A stretch of DNA of 64,000 bases from Beijerinckiaceae bacterium (GTDB taxonomy: Bacteria; Pseudomonadota; Alphaproteobacteria; Rhizobiales; Beijerinckiaceae): positions 1-64,000 of the forward strand of contig JAIETL010000050.1 of the NCBI GenBank assembly GCA_019745195.1. Direction: 5' to 3'. The notes beneath the pieces are model-generated. The model was not told where the DNA came from and ran no database searches. It saw only the letters and a list, made by a program, of their open reading frames with translations. Both the position numbers and the translations under genes were made by a program. Below are positions 39,230-48,415 of the stretch, in pieces (positions within the stretch are counted from its first letter, which is position 1; each line of letters starts with the position of its first letter).

Positions 39230-40228
39230 ATGACGGCGTCTGCGATCGCACCCGTGCTGGAGGTGCGCGATCTCAAGACGCATTTCCACACCGACCGGGG
39301 TTTCTACCGCGCGGTCGACGGCGTCAGCTTCTCGGTCCATGCCGGGCGCACGCTCGGCATCGTCGGCGAGAGCGGCTGCGGCAAGAGCGTGACCTCGCTT
39401 TCGGTGATGGGGCTGGTGCCGGAGCCGCCGGGCATCCGGGCCGGCGGCGAGATCGTCTTCGAGGGCGCCGACCTCCTGAAGCGCTCGCGCGGCGAGATGG
39501 AGGCGATCAGGGGCGCGAAGATCGCGATGATCTTCCAGGAGCCGATGACCTCGCTCAACCCGGTCTACCGGGTCGGCGAGCAGATCGTCGAGGGGCTGCG
39601 CCGCCACCGCCGCATGGGCAAAGCCCAGGCCCGGGCGCGCGCTATCGAGATGTTGCGGCTGGTCAAGATCCCCTCGCCCGAGACCCGGGTCGATTCCTAT
39701 CCGCACGAGATGTCCGGCGGCATGCGCCAGCGCGTCATGATCGCGCTCGCGCTCGCCTGCGATCCGAAACTGCTGATCGCCGACGAGCCGACGACGGCGC
39801 TGGATGTGACGATCCAGGCCCAGATCCTCGATCTGATGCGCGACTTGCAGCAGCGGCTCGGCACCGCGATCATCCTGATCACGCATGATCTCGGCGTCAT
39901 CGCCGAGACCGCCGACGACGTCGTGGTGATGTATGCCGGACAGATCGTCGAGCGCGCTGATGTCGCGACATTGTTTGCCGACGCGCAGCACCCTTACACG
40001 CTCGGCCTCCTCGCCTCGATCCCGCGTCTCGACGAGGATCGCGACCGGCTGCAGACCATCGAGGGCATGGTGCCGGCGCCCGACGCCATGCCGGCCGGAT
40101 GCCGCTTCGCGCCGCGCTGCACGGTCGCGATCGAGCGCTGCCGCTCGCAGATGCCGCCGCTAAGGGAGCTTTCCGCCAGCCACGCCGTCGCCTGCTGGCG
40201 CGCGCCCATCGAACAGGCCGCGCCATGA
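39230..40228 (+). CDS. ABC transporter ATP-binding protein (DppD-like)
   Basis: 332 residues. Walker A is GESGCGKS (about 47-54), the signature [15 protein letters not shown] lies near 160, and Walker B is [12 protein letters not shown]. The C-terminal oligopeptide/dipeptide domain contains the cysteine motif CRFAPRC...C...C, which in this family can bind an Fe-S cluster. It drives uptake with the permeases encoded 5 kb upstream. ATGA overlap with the second ATPase gene. Confidence 0.93.
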   Translation: MTASAIAPVLEVRDLKTHFHTDRGFYRAVDGVSFSVHAGRTLGIVGESGCGKSVTSLSVMGLVPEPPGIRAGGEIVFEGADLLKRSRGEMEAIRGAKIAMIFQEPMTSLNPVYRVGEQIVEGLRRHRRMGKAQARARAIEMLRLVKIPSPETRVDSYPHEMSGGMRQRVMIALALACDPKLLIADEPTTALDVTIQAQILDLMRDLQQRLGTAIILITHDLGVIAETADDVVVMYAGQIVERADVATLFADAQHPYTLGLLASIPRLDEDRDRLQTIEGMVPAPDAMPAGCRFAPRCTVAIERCRSQMPPLRELSASHAVACWRAPIEQAAP

Positions 40229-41310
40229 ACGCCGAGACAGCGATCCCGTCCCCGCATGACCCCCCGCTGCTGGAGGTCGATGGCCTCGCCAAGCATTTCA
40301 CGATGTCGAGCGGCCTGCTCGGCCGCGCGAAGGGCGTCGTCAAGGCGGTCGACGGCGTCTCCTTCACGCTGGAGCGCGGCGAGACGCTGGCGCTGGTCGG
40401 CGAGTCCGGCTGCGGCAAGTCGACCACCGGCCGGCTTATCCTGCGCCTGATCGAGCCCAGCGCCGGGGCTCTGCGCTTCGCCGGGCAGGACATGCTGGCG
40501 CTGCGCAAGCACGAATTGCGCTCCCTGCGCCGGCGCATGCAGATCATTTTCCAGGACCCGTTCGCCTCGCTCAATCCGCGCCTGTCGGTCTCCGACATCC
40601 TGGCCGAGCCGCTGCTGCTGCACGGGCTGGCGACGCCGGCCGAAATCCCTGCGAAGGTCGCAGAACTTCTCAAGGTGGTGGGCTTGGGCCCGCAGCATGC
40701 CGAGCGCTTCCCGCATGAGTTTTCCGGCGGACAGCGCCAGCGTATCGGCGTGGCGCGCGCACTCGCCACCAAACCCGATCTCGTCGTCTGCGACGAGCCG
40801 GTTTCGGCGCTCGACGTCTCGATCCAGGCGCAGGTGGTCAACCTGCTGCAGGACCTGCAAGCGCGGTTCGGCCTGTCCTATCTCTTCATCGCTCATGACC
40901 TCGCCGTGGTGAAGCACATCGCGACGCGGGTGGCGGTGATGTATCTCGGGCGCATCGTCGAACTCGCCGACAAGACGACGCTCTACGGTCAGCCGCGTCA
41001 CCCCTACACGCAGGCGCTGCTGGCGGCGGCTCCCTTGCCCAGCCCCGGCCTGCGCCGCGAGCGCCCCGTCCTGCAGGGCGACGTGCCGAGCCCGCTCAAC
41101 CCGCCCTCGGGCTGCACCTTCCATCCGCGTTGCCCGCATGCGCAAGCCCGCTGCGCGGCCGAGCAGCCGCTGTTGCGACGGCTCGACGATGGCGCGCAGG
41201 TCGCCTGCCATTTCGCCGAGACGATTCCCGCCCCGCCGCCGATCCCGCTCTCGCCCGAGAATCCGGTCATCGCCCGGCGCTTCGCGGCCTTGGGAGACGC
41301 GGCGGCGTGA
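40225..41310 (+). CDS. ABC transporter ATP-binding protein (DppF-like)
   Basis: 361 residues from ATG 40225, overlapping its partner by 4 bases. Walker A is [13 protein letters not shown], the signature is [15 protein letters not shown] and Walker B is [14 protein letters not shown]. The C-terminal domain holds [11 protein letters not shown]. It is the second ATPase of the importer. It completes a transporter split as permeases, binding protein, amidohydrolase, ATPases. Confidence 0.93.
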   Translation: MNAETAIPSPHDPPLLEVDGLAKHFTMSSGLLGRAKGVVKAVDGVSFTLERGETLALVGESGCGKSTTGRLILRLIEPSAGALRFAGQDMLALRKHELRSLRRRMQIIFQDPFASLNPRLSVSDILAEPLLLHGLATPAEIPAKVAELLKVVGLGPQHAERFPHEFSGGQRQRIGVARALATKPDLVVCDEPVSALDVSIQAQVVNLLQDLQARFGLSYLFIAHDLAVVKHIATRVAVMYLGRIVELADKTTLYGQPRHPYTQALLAAAPLPSPGLRRERPVLQGDVPSPLNPPSGCTFHPRCPHAQARCAAEQPLLRRLDDGAQVACHFAETIPAPPPIPLSPENPVIARRFAALGDAAA

Positions 41311-41392
41311 CCCCACAGCGCTGCTGGCCTGTTGCCAAGCAGGAGCGCTGCCGCCAAAGACGATGGCGGTGCTCTCGACGATCGGTTCAGGC

Positions 41393-42697
41393 ATGGACAG
41401 TCACGACAAACGTCTCGCCGCGCTGCGACGCCTGCTGACGGAGGCTCATCGCAGGCTGGAGCTGAAGCTCGGATTTCACCTCTGGGACGGCAGCCGCGTG
41501 CCGCTCGACTGGCCGCCGGACCGGCTCGCGATCGCGATCCGCGATCCGGGCGTGGTCGCCGCCATGATCCGCCGGCCGACCCTCGACCGGCTGGTCAATC
41601 TCCACGTCGCCGACCGTCTGGCCATCGTCAACGGCTCGATCTTCGATCTGGTCGAGAACCGGCCGCAGGGCAAGCCCGGGCGGCTGTTGCGCGGCATCCC
41701 CAAATCGGCGGTGCTGGAGGTCGCGCGCCGTTTCCTGTTCGCACCAGGCGAGGCGCCGGCGGCGATCGCCCATCGCGAGGGCGACACCCGCGCCCATGCC
41801 GGCGACCCCGCCACGAACAAGGCCAATATCGCCTATCACTACGACGTCTCGAACGCCTTCTACAGCCTCTTCCTCGATGAGGACATGGTCTATACCTGCG
41901 CCTACTTCACGCAGGATCATGGCGATCTCGCCCGCGCCCAGCGCGACAAGCTCGACATGATCTGCCGCAAGCTGCGCCTGAAACCCGGCGACCGTTTCCT
42001 CGACATCGGCTGCGGCTGGGGCGCGCTCGTCTGCCATGCGGCGCAGCATTACGGCGTCGAGGCCCATGGCGTCACGCTCGCCGAGGAGCAGATCAAGCTC
42101 GCGCGCGAGAAGGTCGAGCAGCGCGGGCTCACAGGGCGGGTGACGTTGCATCTCAAGGATTTCAGCCAGCTCGAGGGCGAGTTCGACAAGATCGCCTCGA
42201 TCGGCATGTTCGAGCATGTCGGCATCGCCAACCACCCGGCCTACTTCGCCGCCGTCAACCGCCTGCTGCGCCCGCGCGGGCTTTACCTGCACCACACCAT
42301 CGCGCGGCGAGCGAAGAAGACCGATCGCGCCTTCAACCGCAAACCGCCGGAATACAAGGCGATCGTGCGCTACATCTTTCCCGGCGGCGAACTCGACCAT
42401 CTCGGCATGTCGATCGTCAATCTCGAGCGCGCCGGCTTCGAGGTCCATGACGTCGAGGGGTGGCGCGAGCACTACCAGCGCACGACGCGGTTGTGGTGGG
42501 AGCGCCTGAACGCGCGCCGCGCCGAGGCCGAAGCCGAAATCGGAGCCGAGCGCACGCGCGCCTGGCTGCTCTATCTCGCAGGCGTGTCGCTGGGCTTCGA
42601 GCGCGGCGGTCTGATGATCAACCAGACGCTGGTCTCGAAACGCCGAAAAGGTGCGTCGGGCCTGCCGCTGTCGCGGGCTGATCTTTATCGGGTTTGA
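41393..42697 (+). CDS. Cyclopropane-fatty-acyl-phospholipid synthase
   Basis: 434 residues, SAM-dependent, adding a methylene group to unsaturated acyl chains of membrane phospholipids. The SAM motif is FLDIGCGWGALVC, preceded by IAYHYDVSNAFYSLFLDEDMVYTCAYF (in parts: HYDVSNAFY, MVYTCAYF). EHVGIANHPAYF and RYIFPGGELDHL are conserved C-terminal catalytic segments. ATG 41393 was chosen; an in-frame ATG at 41363 is possible and neither has a clear ribosome site. Function is independent of the preceding transporter. Confidence 0.92.
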   Translation: MDSHDKRLAALRRLLTEAHRRLELKLGFHLWDGSRVPLDWPPDRLAIAIRDPGVVAAMIRRPTLDRLVNLHVADRLAIVNGSIFDLVENRPQGKPGRLLRGIPKSAVLEVARRFLFAPGEAPAAIAHREGDTRAHAGDPATNKANIAYHYDVSNAFYSLFLDEDMVYTCAYFTQDHGDLARAQRDKLDMICRKLRLKPGDRFLDIGCGWGALVCHAAQHYGVEAHGVTLAEEQIKLAREKVEQRGLTGRVTLHLKDFSQLEGEFDKIASIGMFEHVGIANHPAYFAAVNRLLRPRGLYLHHTIARRAKKTDRAFNRKPPEYKAIVRYIFPGGELDHLGMSIVNLERAGFEVHDVEGWREHYQRTTRLWWERLNARRAEAEAEIGAERTRAWLLYLAGVSLGFERGGLMINQTLVSKRRKGASGLPLSRADLYRV

Positions 42698-42716
42698 TGC
42701 TCAGGTCCGACCCGCC

Positions 42717-42792
42717 CGTCATTGCGAGCGCAGCGAAGCAATCCTGCGTCTCACGCCGACCCCTGGATTGCTTCGCTGCGCTCGCAAAGACG
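42717..42792. repeat. Dispersed palindrome family B, copy 2
   Basis: CGTCATTGCGAGCGCAGCG with AAGCAATCC, paired with GGATTGCTTCGCTGCGCTCGCAAAGACG. It lies between the convergent CFA synthase and DUF2853 genes and could work as a bidirectional terminator. Confidence 0.88.
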
Positions 42793-42801
42793 AGGGAAAC
42801 C

Positions 42802-43119
42802 TCATTTCTTCACGAACATGTCCAGCTTGCCGTAATGCTCGGCCAGAAGATAATAGAAGGTCAGGCGCGACTTGGTCTTGTCCGCCTTCATGTGCTCGCA
42901 GATCGCCTTGATCGAGGCGTCGAGATCATTGGTCTTGAGACCGAGCTTCTTCTTCAGGAAGTTCTCGCGCACGCGCTCCAGTTCGGTCGCGTCGGAGCAG
43001 GCGACATAGCGCGTATCGGCCTTGCCCATGACCAGCGCATAGGATTTCGCCATTCCGGCGAAGGCCGCTTCGTTGAGAGCCTTTTTGGCGAATTTCTTGA
43101 CGTCGGCGAGATGATCCAT
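42802..43119 (-). CDS. DUF2853 family protein
   Basis: 105 residues from ATG 43119 (MDHLADVKKFAKKALNEAAF). Lysine-rich and helical with conserved NFLKKKLGL, ICEHMKADKTKSRLTFYYLL and a C-terminal GKLDMFVKK. This is a small cytoplasmic family of unknown function found across alphaproteobacteria. The longer open frame upstream is not conserved. Confidence 0.85.
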   Translation of the reverse strand: MDHLADVKKFAKKALNEAAFAGMAKSYALVMGKADTRYVACSDATELERVRENFLKKKLGLKTNDLDASIKAICEHMKADKTKSRLTFYYLLAEHYGKLDMFVKK

Positions 43120-43280
43120 CGTTAGCCCCTCATGAGCCCGCCTGCGTGTCGCGCCGGGCTGTCCTGTTGTCGCGCGCAGAAACGTTAACGCGCTTTTTTG
43201 TCGCAGGCGAGGGCCGAGGGCGGATCGAGCCGGCTTTTTCGATGCCGCATTGCGGCATGGGCTTTCGGAGCCAGTCGGCG

Positions 43281-43799
43281 TCAGGGCAGCACGACGACGG
43301 CCGCGCCCATGCGCACGCGGGCATAGAGGTCGATTACGTCCTGGTTGTGCATGCGAAAGCAGCCATAGGAGGCCGCCGTGCCGATGCTGCCGGGCATGTT
43401 GGTGCCGTGGATCGCATATTGTCCGCCGGGTCCGAGCCCGATGACGCGTGCGCCCATCGGGTTGCGCGGCGAGCCGCCGGGGATGAAATCGGGAAGCGAG
43501 GGCTTGTCGCGCTTGACCGAAGCGGGCGGGCTCCAGGCCGGCTCGACCGCGAGTTCCTCGACATATTTGGTGCCGCGCCACTGCTTGCCGGCCTTGCCGA
43601 CGGCGATGGTGTAGCGGATCGCTTCGCCCCGGCCGGTGACGAAGTAAAGCTTCCGCTCGCCCGTGCGGATTACGATGGTGCCGGGCTGGAGGCGCGGATC
43701 GGGCGTCTCGACCAGTTCGCGGGCTCCGGCGTGGCCTGCTGCGCCCAGCGCGTTGGCCGCGACCAGCAGGGCGGCGATCAGGGCATGGCGACGGTTCAT
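43281..43799 (-). CDS. L,D-transpeptidase (YkuD domain), exported
   Basis: 172 residues with an N-terminal signal peptide (RRHALIAALLVAANALGAAGHAGA in parts, about 1-27). The YkuD motif is intact: H131 in YAIHGTNMPGSIG and the nucleophile C147 in SYGCFRM. GARVIGLGPGG precedes it. These enzymes make 3-3 cross-links in peptidoglycan or attach proteins to it in the periplasm. Single gene; the 161 bases up to the DUF2853 gene show no other feature. Confidence 0.92.
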   Translation of the reverse strand: MNRRHALIAALLVAANALGAAGHAGARELVETPDPRLQPGTIVIRTGERKLYFVTGRGEAIRYTIAVGKAGKQWRGTKYVEELAVEPAWSPPASVKRDKPSLPDFIPGGSPRNPMGARVIGLGPGGQYAIHGTNMPGSIGTAASYGCFRMHNQDVIDLYARVRMGAAVVVLP

Positions 43800-43905
43800 G
43801 GCGGCCTCCGGCTGGCGCTACAGCCGGCGATTTCGCGCCGCTCAGGTGAATCCCCTGTTGAGCGATATAGTGAAGCCGCGATTCATCATGAATTCCGGCT
43901 GAAGA

Positions 43906-44313
43906 TCAGGATCTGCGAGCCGACGCGGCATCCTCGGCCGCGATGCTGCTGCGGCCGAGCAGCGCCAGCGCCATGCGGCGGCCCAGCACAAGCGCCGGAT
44001 AGAGCAACCGCGACAGGCGCGGCGAGGCGAAGATCAGGCGGTTTGCCCGGTTGAACAGGCCAGACGGCGTCGAGAGCAGCGCCAGCCGGTTGAGACAGGC
44101 GTCGCCATGGTGCCAGACCCCGTCGAGCCGCATCGCCATGCCGGCATCGAGATCGAACCCGAGCCGCTTGACCTGCGCCACCACGGGGTCGCCTGAGCGG
44201 GCGTCGATCAGGCGCACGGGGCCGATATCGGCGCGCAGGCGCAGCAGCCGCATGTAGGCGGCGCAGAACGGGCAGTGCCCGTCATAGACGATGAGCAGGG
44301 CGTCGGCGCTCAT
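43906..44313 (-). CDS. DCC-family thiol-disulfide oxidoreductase-like protein (DUF393)
   Basis: 135 residues. The defining motif is YDGHCPFCAAYMRLL with C14 and C17, a thioredoxin-like CxxC. DARSGDPVVAQVKRLGFDLDAGM (in parts) and the FASPRLSRLLYPALVLGRR tail follow. The ATG overlaps the stop of the upstream HTTM gene by 4 bases; the two families are often neighbours or fused. The function is unknown, and a redox role is likely from the motif. Confidence 0.88.
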   Translation of the reverse strand: MSADALLIVYDGHCPFCAAYMRLLRLRADIGPVRLIDARSGDPVVAQVKRLGFDLDAGMAMRLDGVWHHGDACLNRLALLSTPSGLFNRANRLIFASPRLSRLLYPALVLGRRMALALLGRSSIAAEDAASARRS

Positions 44314-45749
44314 GAGGACGCCTCGCGGACCTCGCCATCGGGCCGTTCGCGCGCGCTCCGTGGCGTGAAGGGGGTCGTCAGCGGCGTGATGAAATCGGCC
44401 GTCCGGAACGGGTTCAAGGCACGCGTCGTCAGGTCGATCTCCGGCTTGATCAGCGGCTGGAACGGCCGGCCGTTCAGCGACATCGCGACATGGGCGTGGA
44501 CGGCGACGTCGCGCTCGCCCCTGGCCGCGAAATGCCGTTCGAGATGATGGGCAAATTGCAGGATCATGTCCGGTCGCGTCAGCATCACGCCGGCCTGCCG
44601 GTCGGTGAGGTGATCGGTGGGCGAGACGCGCCAGCGCCGGCCATCCTGCGCCACGACCTCGAAATCGCCTTCGCCCCGGCGGTCATACATCCGCATCCGC
44701 CAGGCGAAGCGGTGGCCCTCGCCGGCCCAGCGCACCTCCGAAGGATAAAGCGCGAAGCGCAGCGGCACGAGCACCTGCACGACCATCCAGGCGACGAGGA
44801 TGCCGACCAGAGCAAGGCTCAGCCCATTCCGGGCCAGCGGCGCTGCCGCGGGCAAGGCCGGCATCGGCGGCAGCGCCTCGAAGCGTCCGAGCAGCCAGCG
44901 CAGCAGGCGCTGCGGCCAGTCGGGCGGAAAGAAGATCGTCGTCGCGGCGATGGTCAGGAACGGGAAGATGCCGATGTTGAAGAAGAAGCCGTTGCTGAGA
45001 TGGAACGCGCAGTAGATCAGGAAGACCGGCAGCCGCGTGCGGGCAAACAGCAAGAGCGGCGCGCCCAGCACATGCAGCGCGATCGTGCCCCAGGCTCCGG
45101 CGAGGATGACCCAGTCATGCGCGAAGAGCGCGCCGAAGGGCAGATCCTGCGCCTGTTCGCGCAGCCAGATCCCCAGCGGCTCACCCCTGAGCCAGTCCTC
45201 CGTGATCTTCACCAGCCCTGCATAGAGCAGGATGATCTCGGTCTGCGCCCGCAGCGCCCAGACCGACCAGTAGGGCGCGGTCTCGCGCCGGCTCTTCGGA
45301 AACAGTTTTGCGTCGAGCGAGAGCGCGTTGCCCGCCGGCAGCAGGCAAAGCAGCCCGGCATAGAGCAGCACCATGTAGAAGTGGTTGAGGTACTGCGCCT
45401 TGTCGAGCAGGAAGAAGTAGCCGAACAGCAGCGTGAAGCCGATGATCGCGAAGCGGTAGAACAGTCCGACAGCGACCATCAGCGCGAGCACGCCGACCCC
45501 GAGCCAGGCGATGTGCAGCCACGGCTCGGGCAGGGGCTTCACCCAGGAAAAACCCCAGTAGCTGAACAGGAAATCCGGCTGCGCATAATAGCGCGCGATG
45601 CGGTCGTCGCGGATGAAGCGCCAGACGTCCCAGGCCAGCAGCAGGCCGAACCCGATCCGCAGCAGGGCGAGCGACTGGATCGAGACCGGTGCGTGCAGGC
45701 GGTCGACGAAGCGCGACAGCGGGTTCTGGCTGATCGGGATCGGCGGCAC
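44310..45749 (-). CDS. HTTM-domain membrane protein
   Basis: 479 residues with about eight to nine transmembrane helices in the first 300 residues. It has the horizontally transferred transmembrane (HTTM) pattern related to vitamin-K-dependent gamma-carboxylase: SLALLRIGFGLLLAWDVWRF, LLYAGLLCLLPAGNALSLD, EIILLYAGLVKI and FLIYCAFHLSNGFFFNIG. A soluble C-terminal domain (from about 330: WAGEGHRFAWRMRM) follows. It is coupled to the DCC gene by ATGA. The biochemical role in bacteria is not established. Confidence 0.85.
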   Translation of the reverse strand: MPPIPISQNPLSRFVDRLHAPVSIQSLALLRIGFGLLLAWDVWRFIRDDRIARYYAQPDFLFSYWGFSWVKPLPEPWLHIAWLGVGVLALMVAVGLFYRFAIIGFTLLFGYFFLLDKAQYLNHFYMVLLYAGLLCLLPAGNALSLDAKLFPKSRRETAPYWSVWALRAQTEIILLYAGLVKITEDWLRGEPLGIWLREQAQDLPFGALFAHDWVILAGAWGTIALHVLGAPLLLFARTRLPVFLIYCAFHLSNGFFFNIGIFPFLTIAATTIFFPPDWPQRLLRWLLGRFEALPPMPALPAAAPLARNGLSLALVGILVAWMVVQVLVPLRFALYPSEVRWAGEGHRFAWRMRMYDRRGEGDFEVVAQDGRRWRVSPTDHLTDRQAGVMLTRPDMILQFAHHLERHFAARGERDVAVHAHVAMSLNGRPFQPLIKPEIDLTTRALNPFRTADFITPLTTPFTPRSARERPDGEVREASS

Positions 45750-45833
45750 GGCTTGAGGCTCCAGAACGGGTTTGCGTCGCTGCCGACAACGCGCCAGCGC
45801 GCGATTTATTCCGTCAGGACCGGTCTGGACCCG

Positions 45834-46355
45834 TTATCTGTTCAGCCACCAGATCGAGACGTTGAGCAGAGTCGCGAAGGAGACCCAGGCGACATAGGGC
45901 CATTGCAGATTGGCGGCCAGCCGGTCGAGCGGGCGGAAGGCCGCGATCATGGCGAGGATCATCGCCAGAAAGGGGACGATCACGAAGACGCCGCCGAGCG
46001 GGCTCTGCAGGCCGAAGAAGACGCAGGACCAGAGCACGTTGAGCCCAAGCTGCGCGTGGTAGACGATCAGCGCCCGCGCCTTGCCCGACATATCGGCAGG
46101 CAGACGCAGGATGCGGTAGACGCCATAGGCCATCAGCGCGAACAGCAGCGTCCAGGCCGGGCCGAACAGCCAGTTCGGCGGGTTGAAGAACGGCTTGACC
46201 AGCGTCGGGTACCAGGTCGGGATCTGCGGGATGGTCACCGCATTGCCGAGCAGGGAGGCGGCGACGACGGGGACGATCGCGATCAGCGCATCGACCCAGA
46301 CGGGTCTTGGCGACTGTCCTGGCGCGGCGTCTGCATGGGAATGTGAAGCGCTCAT
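45834..46355 (-). CDS. tspO: TspO/MBR family tryptophan-rich sensory protein
   Basis: 173 residues with five transmembrane helices. Conserved TspO features are WYPTLVKPFFNPPNWLFGPAWTLLFALMAYGVYRI (in parts: KPFFNPPNW, FGPAWTLL), QLGLNVLWSCVFFGLQ and WVSFATLLNVSIWWLN. It binds porphyrins or cholesterol-like ligands in the membrane and is linked to stress and tetrapyrrole handling. ATG 46355 was chosen; upstream in-frame ATGs exist. Confidence 0.9.
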   Translation of the reverse strand: MSASHSHADAAPGQSPRPVWVDALIAIVPVVAASLLGNAVTIPQIPTWYPTLVKPFFNPPNWLFGPAWTLLFALMAYGVYRILRLPADMSGKARALIVYHAQLGLNVLWSCVFFGLQSPLGGVFVIVPFLAMILAMIAAFRPLDRLAANLQWPYVAWVSFATLLNVSIWWLNR

Positions 46356-46470
46356 GCCTGCGAAATGGGGCATGGTTGCGCCGGAGGCAAGGTCGCAGCC
46401 CTTGCGCCACGCCTCCTGCTTACGCCAGATGGCGGCGTTGGTCCCTCTTGGAACTTTATCGGATATCCCC

Positions 46471-47625
46471 ATGCCCAAGCGCCCGCTTCACCCCCGCTCT
46501 CTCGCCGCGCAGGCCATGGGCAAGATCGACCCGCTGACAAAGGGCGTGGTCACGCCGATCCACATCGCCACGACCTATATCCGCGACGAGGACAACGCCT
46601 ACTCCTCCGGTTTCGTCTATGGCCGGCCCGACAACGAGACGGTCCGCGAGGCCGAGGCCGTGCTCGCCATGCTGGAGCAGGCGCAGGCCGGGGCGCTGCT
46701 GTTTGGCTCAGGCATGGCGGCGGCGACCGCCGTGTTCCAGGCGCTCTCGCCGGGCGACCATGTCGTCGCCTCCAAGGTGATGTACTGGGCGCTGCGCTCC
46801 TGGCTTTTGACTGAAGCTGCGCGCTGGGGGCTCAAGATCGACTTCGTCGAGACTGACGACCTCGTGGCGCTGAAGGCCGCCGTGAAGCCGGGTGTCACGA
46901 AACTGGTCTGGGCCGAGACGCCGTCGAATCCGCTCTGGACCATCACAGACATCGCGGCGGCGGCCGAGATCGCCCATGCGGCGGGCGCAAAACTCGCGGT
47001 CGATTCGACCTGCGCCTCGCCGGTGCATACGCGTCCGCTGACGCTCGGCGCCGACATCGTCATGCATGCCGCGACAAAGGTTCTGAACGGCCATTCCGAC
47101 GTCGTCGCCGGCGTGCTCTGCGCTCGCGAGGAGGATGAATTCTGGGGCCGGGTCAAGACCGTCCGCAAGATGCAGGGCGGCATCCTCGGTCCTTTCGAGG
47201 CCTATCTGCTGATGCGCGGCCTGCGCACGCTGCATGTGAGGCAGGAGCGCCAGTCGGCCTCGGCGATGACGTTGGCGCAAAAGCTTTCGGCCCATCCGCT
47301 GGTGGCGCGCGTGCTCTATCCCGGCCTGCCGCAGCATCCCGGCCACGACATCGCGGCGCGCCAGATGGAAGGCGGCTTCGGGTACATGCTCTCGGTGCAG
47401 GTGACGGGCGGCGAGGCGGCGGCGATCAAGTCCGCCGCCCATGTCGAACTCTACAAGCGCGCCACCTCGCTCGGCGGCGTCGAGAGTCTGATCGAGCACC
47501 GCGCCTCGATCGAGGGCGCGGGCTCGCCCTGTCCGACGGACCTGCTGCGCCTCTCGACGGGCATCGAGGATGTCGGCGATCTCTACGATGATATCGATCG
47601 GGCGCTGAAGGCGGGGCATGGCTAG
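46471..47625 (+). CDS. Trans-sulfuration PLP enzyme (cystathionine gamma-synthase/beta-lyase family)
   Basis: 384 residues. The PLP lysine is K203 in HAATKVLNGHSDVVAGVL; YGRPDNETVREAE and FGSGMAAATAVFQALSPGDHVV are N-terminal signatures. VWAETPSNPLW holds the PLP-contacting residues and SLGGVESLIEHRAS the C-terminal substrate arginine region. It acts in methionine/cysteine interconversion; which reaction (gamma-synthase, beta-lyase or O-acyl-homoserine sulfhydrylase) cannot be decided by eye. ATG 46471 starts at MPKRPLHPRS; no strong ribosome site. Confidence 0.87.
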   Translation: MPKRPLHPRSLAAQAMGKIDPLTKGVVTPIHIATTYIRDEDNAYSSGFVYGRPDNETVREAEAVLAMLEQAQAGALLFGSGMAAATAVFQALSPGDHVVASKVMYWALRSWLLTEAARWGLKIDFVETDDLVALKAAVKPGVTKLVWAETPSNPLWTITDIAAAAEIAHAAGAKLAVDSTCASPVHTRPLTLGADIVMHAATKVLNGHSDVVAGVLCAREEDEFWGRVKTVRKMQGGILGPFEAYLLMRGLRTLHVRQERQSASAMTLAQKLSAHPLVARVLYPGLPQHPGHDIAARQMEGGFGYMLSVQVTGGEAAAIKSAAHVELYKRATSLGGVESLIEHRASIEGAGSPCPTDLLRLSTGIEDVGDLYDDIDRALKAGHG

Positions 47626-47628
47626 AGC

Positions 47629-47718
47629 CGTCATTGCGAGGAGGCGCAGCCGACGAAGCAATCCAGGAGGGCGTAGAGCGAGACCTTCTGGATTGCTTCG
47701 CTTACGCTCGCAATGACG
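47629..47718. repeat. Dispersed palindrome family B, copy 3
   Basis: CGTCATTGCGAG ... GAAGCAATCCAG paired with CTGGATTGCTTCGC ... CTCGCAATGACG, starting 3 bases after the upstream stop codon and lying between convergent genes. The left arm carries an extra segment (GAGGCGCAGCC) absent from other copies. Confidence 0.88.
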
Positions 47719-47725
47719 ATGAACG

Positions 47726-48322
47726 CTACACCCAAATCCCCTTCGCCACCGCCAGTAGCCGCGTCCGCTCGGGCAGCCCGTTGCGCCCGCCGTTGATCAG
47801 CTTCGTCACCGCCACCACGTCGTCGGCGTCGGCCGCCGCGTTGCAGCCGCGCTCGCGCCAATAGGCGAGCGCGACGCGCAGCGAGATCTCCGCCTCCTTC
47901 GCCCGCTCGGGTTCGCGCTCCAGATCGACGCCGATCGCCTCGCCAAAGCGGCGGTAGTTCGCCCGGCCGGTGAGCTGGAAAATGCCGCGCCCGTGGTAGC
48001 GCGCCCCATCACCGCTCTGTGTGTTGCCGAGGTCACGACGACCCTCGTAGCGGGCGAAATAGGCCGGCCCGCCATACTCCTCCAGCGTGCGGAAGCGATC
48101 GGTCTCATGCGCGGCCTGCGCCAGGAAATGGCAGATGCGCAGCCGCGTCGTCATGCCGGCGGACGGTGCCAGCCTGTCGAAGCCGGCCGCGACGCCGGCG
48201 ATGAGCTCAGGCCTGCCCGACGGCGCGAGCCGGCGCAGCCGCTCGACCGTGACCGATAATGGCGATGGCCGAACCGGCGCTTCTGGCGGCGCGGCCGCGA
48301 TCGTCGAACCCTGCATGGACAT
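47726..48322 (-). CDS. GH19-type chitinase/endolysin-like hydrolase
   Basis: 198 residues of the glycoside hydrolase 19 lysozyme group. E73 in QAAHETDRFRTL is the probable general acid, EEYGGPAYFARYEGR follows and GRGIFQLTGRANYRRFG is the characteristic substrate-binding segment. There is no signal peptide. Similar proteins are common in phages and in isolated chromosomal genes. No other phage gene is near, so it may be a domesticated lysin. Confidence 0.87.
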   Translation of the reverse strand: MSMQGSTIAAAPPEAPVRPSPLSVTVERLRRLAPSGRPELIAGVAAGFDRLAPSAGMTTRLRICHFLAQAAHETDRFRTLEEYGGPAYFARYEGRRDLGNTQSGDGARYHGRGIFQLTGRANYRRFGEAIGVDLEREPERAKEAEISLRVALAYWRERGCNAAADADDVVAVTKLINGGRNGLPERTRLLAVAKGIWV

Positions 48323-48415
48323 GGTGGCGCTCTCCCGATGAGGACCGCGCCATGATGAGGCCGTTTCGGTGCACGGGGATTGCGCGGGCGGGTATACCCG
48401 CCCAACGGAGCGGAG

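Noticed and set aside
39055-39233. 58-codon ORF between the third amidohydrolase and the ABC ATPase
   Set aside because: Almost entirely palindrome family E sequence, so the frame is open by chance.
44490-46346. 618-codon plus-strand frame over the HTTM and TspO genes
   Set aside because: Spans two genuine minus-strand genes and is compositionally typical of an antisense frame.
46356-46470. Possible SAM riboswitch before the trans-sulfuration gene
   Set aside because: I could not fit known SAM-riboswitch cores by eye; the 115 bases also include the TspO start region.
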